From the NCBI GenBank assembly GCA_003135055.1, contig PLDF01000490.1, positions 1 to 38,406 on the forward strand: a stretch of DNA of 38,406 nucleotides, read 5' to 3'. Below the pieces are notes generated by a model. It had not been told where the DNA came from. It did no database searches and saw nothing but the letters and a program-made list of their open reading frames with translations. Origin of the DNA: Bryobacterales bacterium (lineage in GTDB: Bacteria > Acidobacteriota > Terriglobia > Bryobacterales > Bryobacteraceae). Below, piece after piece: positions 34,230 to 38,406 of the stretch. Numbering within the stretch: the first letter of the stretch is position 1; the number at the start of each line of letters is the position of its first letter. Position numbers and translations under genes: made by a program.

Positions 34230-35390
34230 ATGCCACAGCCGAGCCCGCGCTCCCGAACCGCCGCCGTGGTGCTTGCCGGGTTCTGCGCCTTCCTCACGAT
34301 TTACGCTCCGCAGCCCCTGTTGCCCCTGCTCGCGCGCGAATTCCAGACCTCGGCCGCCGCCATCAGCCTGGTGATGACCGCCACTACCACGGGCGTGATG
34401 ATGGCGGCGCCGTTTATCGGACTGGTTGCCGACCGCTTCGGCCGTAAGCGCGTGATCGTTCCCGCATCGTTTCTGATGGCGCTGCCGGCCACCCTGGCCG
34501 CGACCTCCACGGGGCTCCATTCACTGCTGTTCTGGCGTTTCTGGCAAGGCATTTTCACGCCGGGAATCGCAGCGGTGACCGTCGCCTATATCAACGAAGA
34601 GTGGGAAACCGGCGCCGGCGCGGCCATGTCCGCCTATGTTACGGGAACAGTGCTGGGCGGCTTCAGCGGCAGGATGATCGCGGCGCTGGTGGCCTCGCAT
34701 GCTTCGTGGCGATGGTCGTTCGTTACGCTGGGGCTGCTCAACGCCGCGGGCGCCGCGGTCATGTGGGCATGGCTGCCGGCCGACCGTCACTTTCATCGCG
34801 GCCGATTCTCGCCCGCCGCGGCGGCGCAGGATATGCTGCGGCATCTCCGCAACCCGCGTCTGCTGGCCGCCTGTGCGGTGGGGTTCTGCGTGCTCTTCAC
34901 GCTGATCGCCACGTTCACTTACGTCAATTTCTATCTGGCTGCGCCGCCGTTCCGGCTGGGCACGCAGGCGCTCGGTCTGCTGTTCACGGTGTATCTGGTG
35001 GGAGTCGTAGTGACGCCGTTCGCGGGCCGCTCGATCGACCGCGTGGGGCACCGTTTCGCGCTGGCTGCCTCGTTTGCCGCGGGAATCGCCGGCATCCTGT
35101 TGACGCTGATAGAGAGCCTGCCGGTGGTGATTCTGGGGCTGGCGATTCTCTCCACCGGTGTGTTCATAACGCAGGCCGCCACATCGAGCTACATCGGCGT
35201 GGCGGCGCGCGATGCGCGGGCGTCCGCGGTGGGCCTGTACACGGTGTTTTACTACGCGGGGGGCACGCTGGGCTCGGCGCTGCCGGGCTGGTTCTGGAAC
35301 CGCGGCGGATGGCCGGCGTGCGTGGCGCTCATTGTGACGGTGCAGGCGTCGACCATTGTAGTGGCGGTGCGGCGCTGGCGGCCGGCCTAA
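34230..35390 (+). CDS. MFS transporter (YnfM-like)
   Basis: 386 aa from ATG 34230; a TTG at 34224 is also in frame. There are twelve hydrophobic segments. The first is VVLAGFCAFLTIYAPQPLLP and the family motif A-like loop is GLVADRFGRKRVIVPA. Later parts include RFWQGIFTPGIAAVTVAYIN, MSAYVTGTVLGGFSGR and YTVFYYAGGTLGSALPGWFW. This resembles the YnfM/arabinose-efflux type of 12-helix major facilitator proteins, which export sugars or drugs in exchange for protons. The substrate is unknown. Its TAA overlaps the stop of the convergent DUF4139 gene (35387-35390). No ribosome site is visible. Confidence 0.88.
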   Translation: MPQPSPRSRTAAVVLAGFCAFLTIYAPQPLLPLLAREFQTSAAAISLVMTATTTGVMMAAPFIGLVADRFGRKRVIVPASFLMALPATLAATSTGLHSLLFWRFWQGIFTPGIAAVTVAYINEEWETGAGAAMSAYVTGTVLGGFSGRMIAALVASHASWRWSFVTLGLLNAAGAAVMWAWLPADRHFHRGRFSPAAAAQDMLRHLRNPRLLAACAVGFCVLFTLIATFTYVNFYLAAPPFRLGTQALGLLFTVYLVGVVVTPFAGRSIDRVGHRFALAASFAAGIAGILLTLIESLPVVILGLAILSTGVFITQAATSSYIGVAARDARASAVGLYTVFYYAGGTLGSALPGWFWNRGGWPACVALIVTVQASTIVVAVRRWRPA

Positions 35391-37411
35391 AACACCAGCC
35401 CCTCGATCAGCTTATCCAGCTCCGCGCTCAGAGCCGTTTTCTTCTTCTGCATCTCCGCCTGACGGTCGCGCAAGGCTGCAAGCTGCTGCTCGTGCATATC
35501 CAACTGGCGGGCGTAGTTCTGCACCTGCTGTTGCTGGCCACTGACGTTGTTCAGGCTCTCGATGTTGCGGCGGATGCGGTCTTCGTCGGACGTCAGGCTA
35601 GTGACTTGAGCGGCGGCATCCTGCAATGCGCGGTCGTTCTCGGCGATCTGGGTCTTCTTGTCGGCGATGGCTTGTAACTGCCTCTTGCCAGCGTCGCTGA
35701 GCGCCACATTCTCGATGTAGGTTAGCAGCGTGTCGGGCGTCATGTTCGAGACCGAGTAGGACTGGGAATATATGCGCTCTTCGGAGACCGGAAACGTCTG
35801 CGTGGAATCCGCTGCCAGGGTAATCTCAAAGCGGTACGCTGTGCCGGTCTTCTCAGCCGGCTTCTGGTTCAGCAGGGTATAGTCCGGACGCAGCGGATGC
35901 TCGATGATCAGCGTCTTTGCCTTGTGATCCACGTTGCGCACCGTGTAGGTGCGCGTTTCCTCCACGGAACCTTTGGTGTTGAGCATGCCACGGCTCAGAT
36001 GAATCGTATGAATCACTGCCGGCTTGCCGCCGAATGTCTCAGTGACGCGCGTGCCCAGATCGACGGCGTAGCTGATGAGGCGTTTGTCGCCTTGCTTGAG
36101 GGTTTCCATCAGTGCTTCACCGCCGTAGGCGCCGCCATCGTACACCGTGATGGGGCCGCCGTCGAGCGTCTTGCCAGTACTGTTGGTGAGTTCGGCGGCA
36201 TTGGTGGGATGCTCGGAGCCGGTATGCGAATAGATCAGCAGCTTGCGCGCATCGATGGCTTGCTGCAGGAAAGGCAGCATGGCCGATTCGTCCTTGCGGA
36301 TAGTGACGGGCTGAGACATGCGGTATTCGAAGAGCTCGCCAAGCTCGCCGGATGTGGCGGCGTCGGCGGCGATGGAACTTGGGCCCATCTGTTGCATCAT
36401 CGAAGGGCCCGCGATGGCTACCGTCAGGTCGTTACTATCTCTTAAAAAAGCGGCCCCAGCGCCACCCCTCCCGCCGGCACGCGCTGCGGGCGCCTGCGAC
36501 TTCTTGGCGTCTGTCTCAAACCCTCCCGCATGCAGCACCGGCGCCGCCGCCTGGTCGTCGGGCAAATCCACTTCCGGCCGCTGTACATACTTCGGCGGGT
36601 AAAGCTGGCTGATGAACGAAATCGGCCGCCCCGAAACCAGCGAAAGCTGCACCTTGTTCCAATCTTCGCCGGTGGTATTGTCGATGATCGCCCAGCCTTC
36701 CAGCATCGGCTCGCCCGCCGCCGTCAGGATCAGCCGGTAACTCGCCTTCCACACCGGCGTGGGAATCATGTAACTGGCCGTCACGTCGCGCTGTTTGGCG
36801 TCGGTGGAATCCACATACACGCTGCGCTTCTCCTTCGACCGCGCGGCCGCCAGCGCTTCGAAATACTCCTTAAACTCGCGCTGCAAATCCGCGTCGGTGA
36901 ATCGCACGCCAGTGGCGGCGCCCAAATCAACGGTCCGCATCTCGCCGTTATCGAGCAGCAGCGTGAGTTGCTCGCGCTCGGGCGCTTTGTCGCTGGCCGG
37001 CTGCAAACGGCCGTTGATAATCACTCCGGCCACGGTCTCGCCGCCGAACTTCAGCTCCACGCGCGCGCCCTTCAACTGATCGAGCGTGCCGCTCAATGGC
37101 TGCTTATCGCCAATCTGAAAGGGAAATTCGCTCAGCTTGTGGCTCAGCGGGTCCATGGAATCGTAGCGCAGCCCGGAAATCTTCCCGCCGCCGCGCTCCT
37201 GAATCGTCAGCGACTTCAGCACGTCGTTCATGTCGGAAGCGTTAAACTCCAGGCGCGCCGATTCGCCCGGGCCTAACGACCCTTCGCGTTCGAAGAAGCC
37301 CACGCCGTGCTTGTATAAGATCACCGTCCGCACGGGCAGTTCGGCCGGGAAGGCCGGTTGCGGCAGCGCCAGCGCCGCGCAGAGAAGAATCGATTCCAGG
37401 CAATGTTTCAG
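35387..37411 (-). CDS. Exported DUF4139-domain protein
   Basis: About 674 aa. The likely start is a CTG at 37411, 3 bases after AAGGAGGA, since no ATG/GTG/TTG fits near this strong ribosome site. A longer frame to 37492 overlaps the yjbQ gene. A signal peptide (LESILLCAALALPQPAFPA) precedes the mature N-terminus LPVRTVILYKHGVGFFEREG. The middle and C-terminal parts show DUF4139 features (YMIPTPVWKASYRLIL, GWAIIDNTTGEDWNKVQLSL, GRPISF). A coiled-coil tail (about residues 590-670: KKTQIAENDRALQDAA, QQQQVQNYARQLDMHEQQLA) follows. DUF4139 proteins are exported; the activity is not established. The gene follows yjbQ by 25 bases on the same strand and probably shares its transcript. Confidence 0.85.
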   Translation of the reverse strand: MKHCLESILLCAALALPQPAFPAELPVRTVILYKHGVGFFEREGSLGPGESARLEFNASDMNDVLKSLTIQERGGGKISGLRYDSMDPLSHKLSEFPFQIGDKQPLSGTLDQLKGARVELKFGGETVAGVIINGRLQPASDKAPEREQLTLLLDNGEMRTVDLGAATGVRFTDADLQREFKEYFEALAAARSKEKRSVYVDSTDAKQRDVTASYMIPTPVWKASYRLILTAAGEPMLEGWAIIDNTTGEDWNKVQLSLVSGRPISFISQLYPPKYVQRPEVDLPDDQAAAPVLHAGGFETDAKKSQAPAARAGGRGGAGAAFLRDSNDLTVAIAGPSMMQQMGPSSIAADAATSGELGELFEYRMSQPVTIRKDESAMLPFLQQAIDARKLLIYSHTGSEHPTNAAELTNSTGKTLDGGPITVYDGGAYGGEALMETLKQGDKRLISYAVDLGTRVTETFGGKPAVIHTIHLSRGMLNTKGSVEETRTYTVRNVDHKAKTLIIEHPLRPDYTLLNQKPAEKTGTAYRFEITLAADSTQTFPVSEERIYSQSYSVSNMTPDTLLTYIENVALSDAGKRQLQAIADKKTQIAENDRALQDAAAQVTSLTSDEDRIRRNIESLNNVSGQQQQVQNYARQLDMHEQQLAALRDRQAEMQKKKTALSAELDKLIEGLVF

Positions 37412-37433
37412 AAATCCTCCTTGGCTTATTAAC

Positions 37434-37847
37434 TTATTCGCCCATCGCTTTAATGATGACGCGTTTGGGGCGCTGTCCGTCGAACTCGGCATAATAGACC
37501 TGCTGCCAGGGGCCGAAATCGAGCTTGCCTTTGGTCACCGGCACGATCACCTCGTGATGCACCAGCAGGCTCTTCAAGTGCGAATCCCCATTGGTTTCGC
37601 CGGTGCGGTGGTGCCGGTAATCCGCGCGAAACGGCGCCAGCTTTTCCAGCCATTCGTCGATATCGGCCAGCAACCCATCCTCCGCGTCGTTAACCCACAC
37701 GCCCGCGGTTATATGCATGGCGGATACCAAAATCATGCCCTCCTGGATGGCGCTCTTGCGGAGCACGGCTTCCACCCGGTCGGTAATGTTGACATATTCT
37801 CTATGCTTTTGCGTCTTAAATGTGAGGTATTCTGTAAAGAATCTCAT
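37434..37847 (-). CDS. yjbQ: YjbQ family (UPF0047) protein
   Basis: 137 aa, the normal family length. The signature runs SAMHITAGVWVNDAEDGLLA, then DIDEWLEKLAPFRADYRHHR, then NGDSHLKSLLVHHEVIVPVT, then GPWQQVYYAEFDGQRPKRV. The conserved His and Asp/Glu residues match the metal-binding set of this small beta-rich fold. Members have been described as secondary thiamine-phosphate synthase enzymes, but the true role is not settled. The start is 26 bases from the divergently transcribed response-regulator gene. The downstream DUF4139 gene is likely co-transcribed. Confidence 0.92.
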   Translation of the reverse strand: MRFFTEYLTFKTQKHREYVNITDRVEAVLRKSAIQEGMILVSAMHITAGVWVNDAEDGLLADIDEWLEKLAPFRADYRHHRTGETNGDSHLKSLLVHHEVIVPVTKGKLDFGPWQQVYYAEFDGQRPKRVIIKAMGE

Positions 37848-37873
37848 ACGGCGATCATAGCGCCGCCTCGGTT

Positions 37874-38266
37874 ATGGAGAACACCGCTTCGCGCATCCTC
37901 CTGGTGGATGATGAGCCCGCGCTGCTGAAAATGGTCAGCGCCTATCTGGGCCGTCTCGGCTACGCCGTGACCACTGCGAACACCACCGATAAGGCTTGGG
38001 CTGAAATGGAAGCATCGCCCGCGAGCATCTCCGTGGCGGTGCTTGACGCCACTATGCAAGGACTTTCCATGACCGAGCTGGCCACCAGAATGTTGAAAGC
38101 CAACGCCTCTTTGCGCGTCTTGACCGCAAGCGGATACCCGGTGGATATTACCGCGCTCGAGGCGGCCGCTCCGGGGCGCGTGGAATTCCTGCACAAGCCG
38201 TTCACGCCGGAGATGCTGGCGGCGGCGATACGGAGGATGCTTGCCGCGCAAGAAGAAAGCCTTTAG
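37874..38266 (+). CDS. Single-domain response regulator (CheY-like receiver)
   Basis: 130 aa, a receiver domain only. The acidic pair is D12-D13 (LLVDDEP), the phosphorylation site is D58 (VAVLDATMQG), the switch Thr is T84 (RVLTASGYP) and the conserved Lys is K108 (EFLHKPF). There is no output domain. Such proteins transmit a histidine-kinase signal by binding other proteins. The cognate kinase is not in this window. It is divergent from yjbQ and overlaps the small gene downstream. Confidence 0.92.
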   Translation: MENTASRILLVDDEPALLKMVSAYLGRLGYAVTTANTTDKAWAEMEASPASISVAVLDATMQGLSMTELATRMLKANASLRVLTASGYPVDITALEAAAPGRVEFLHKPFTPEMLAAAIRRMLAAQEESL

Positions 38267-38390
38267 CGCCGCCAGGGAGGTGAGGGCCATCGCGCGCGAG
38301 CGGGTGGGTCCGGTGCCCGCCGCGAAGACCATGGAGCCGAAGACGTCGCGGAAGAAACCGAAGCATAAGAAACCGCCGGAAGAGGAGTAG
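38241..38390 (+). CDS. Small basic protein, 49 aa
   Basis: TTG at 38241 with GGAGG 4 bases upstream (38232-38236). The frame overlaps the last 26 bases of the response regulator and ends at TAG 38388. It encodes LPRKKKAFSAAREVRAIARE, then RVGPVPAAKTMEPKTSRKKP, then KHKKPPEEE. The composition (Lys/Arg-rich, Pro-rich end) resembles short RERVGxxPxxxxxxPK proteins that I associate with Acidobacteriota. It could be a DNA- or RNA-binding peptide, but no function is established. Confidence 0.65.
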   Translation: MPRKKKAFSAAREVRAIARERVGPVPAAKTMEPKTSRKKPKHKKPPEEE

Positions 38391-38406
38391 GACAGACCAT
38401 CGCCTT
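38391..38406. repeat. Partial copy of the GACAGACC repeat at the window end
   Basis: GACAGACCATCGCCTT follows the stop codon directly and matches the first bases of the element at 7729 (GACAGACCATCGTCTTT). It is cut by the window edge. Confidence 0.7.

Noticed and set aside
34600..35680. 358-codon plus-strand frame over the MFS gene end and DUF4139
   Set aside because: Out-of-frame shadow; the MFS and DUF4139 frames both carry clear family features.

Overview
The window looks like chromosomal DNA of an acidobacterium of the Solibacter/Bryobacter type (Bryobacterales). The evidence is two proteins ending in the Solibacter-type C-terminal domain (TIGR03437), a large carboxypeptidase-regulatory-domain TonB-type receptor, a PEP-CTERM protein, a Gram-negative envelope gene set (lpxB, a tripartite RND pump), high GC, and many short palindromic intergenic repeats. 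I see no rRNA, tRNA, CRISPR array, prophage or complete insertion sequence. The genus-level assignment is inference from these families.

Layout. 1-2345 is accessory DNA with decay: a short PD-(D/E)XK-like protein, a ParD/VapB-like antitoxin overlapping a frameshifted PIN (VapC) toxin, and a protein of an STGPKT/NA-RHGLTG family. 2809-7719 is a two-gene operon: a TonB-dependent receptor followed by a secreted NHL beta-propeller with a TIGR03437 tail. 7720-7961 holds a duplicated two-hairpin repeat between convergent genes. 7962-14503 (minus strand) is a STAS protein followed by an RND efflux adaptor, pump and outer-membrane channel. 14504-15394 is a decayed stretch with at least one frameshifted gene. 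15395-16800 (minus) is a thiolase translationally coupled to a short DUF35 OB-fold protein. 16905-19199 is a sigma factor, a zinc-finger anti-sigma factor and an exported protein of unknown function, in overlapping order.

19857-23073 is lpxB overlapping an M1-peptidase-like protein whose zinc and catalytic residues are all replaced, fused to TPRs. 23718-24599 is a PEP-CTERM protein. 24786-32189 encodes a giant (about 2467 aa) exported protein: a seven-bladed Kelch propeller, a long run of Ig-like domains and a TIGR03437 tail. The gap before it carries two perfect DnaA-box-like sequences. 32431-33702 is a HEAT-repeat protein, followed by a small minus-strand protein, a 22-bp tandem array, an MFS exporter, a DUF4139 exported protein, a YjbQ-family protein, a single-domain response regulator and a 49-aa basic protein.

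The most noteworthy signals are: the family of palindromic repeats with conserved loops and covarying stems; two frameshifted genes; the probably dead M1 peptidase-TPR fusion coupled to lpxB; the giant Kelch/Ig/TIGR03437 protein with near-identical tandem Ig units; and the sigma/anti-sigma/exported-protein operon. I did not find one clearly new multi-gene defence or metabolic system.
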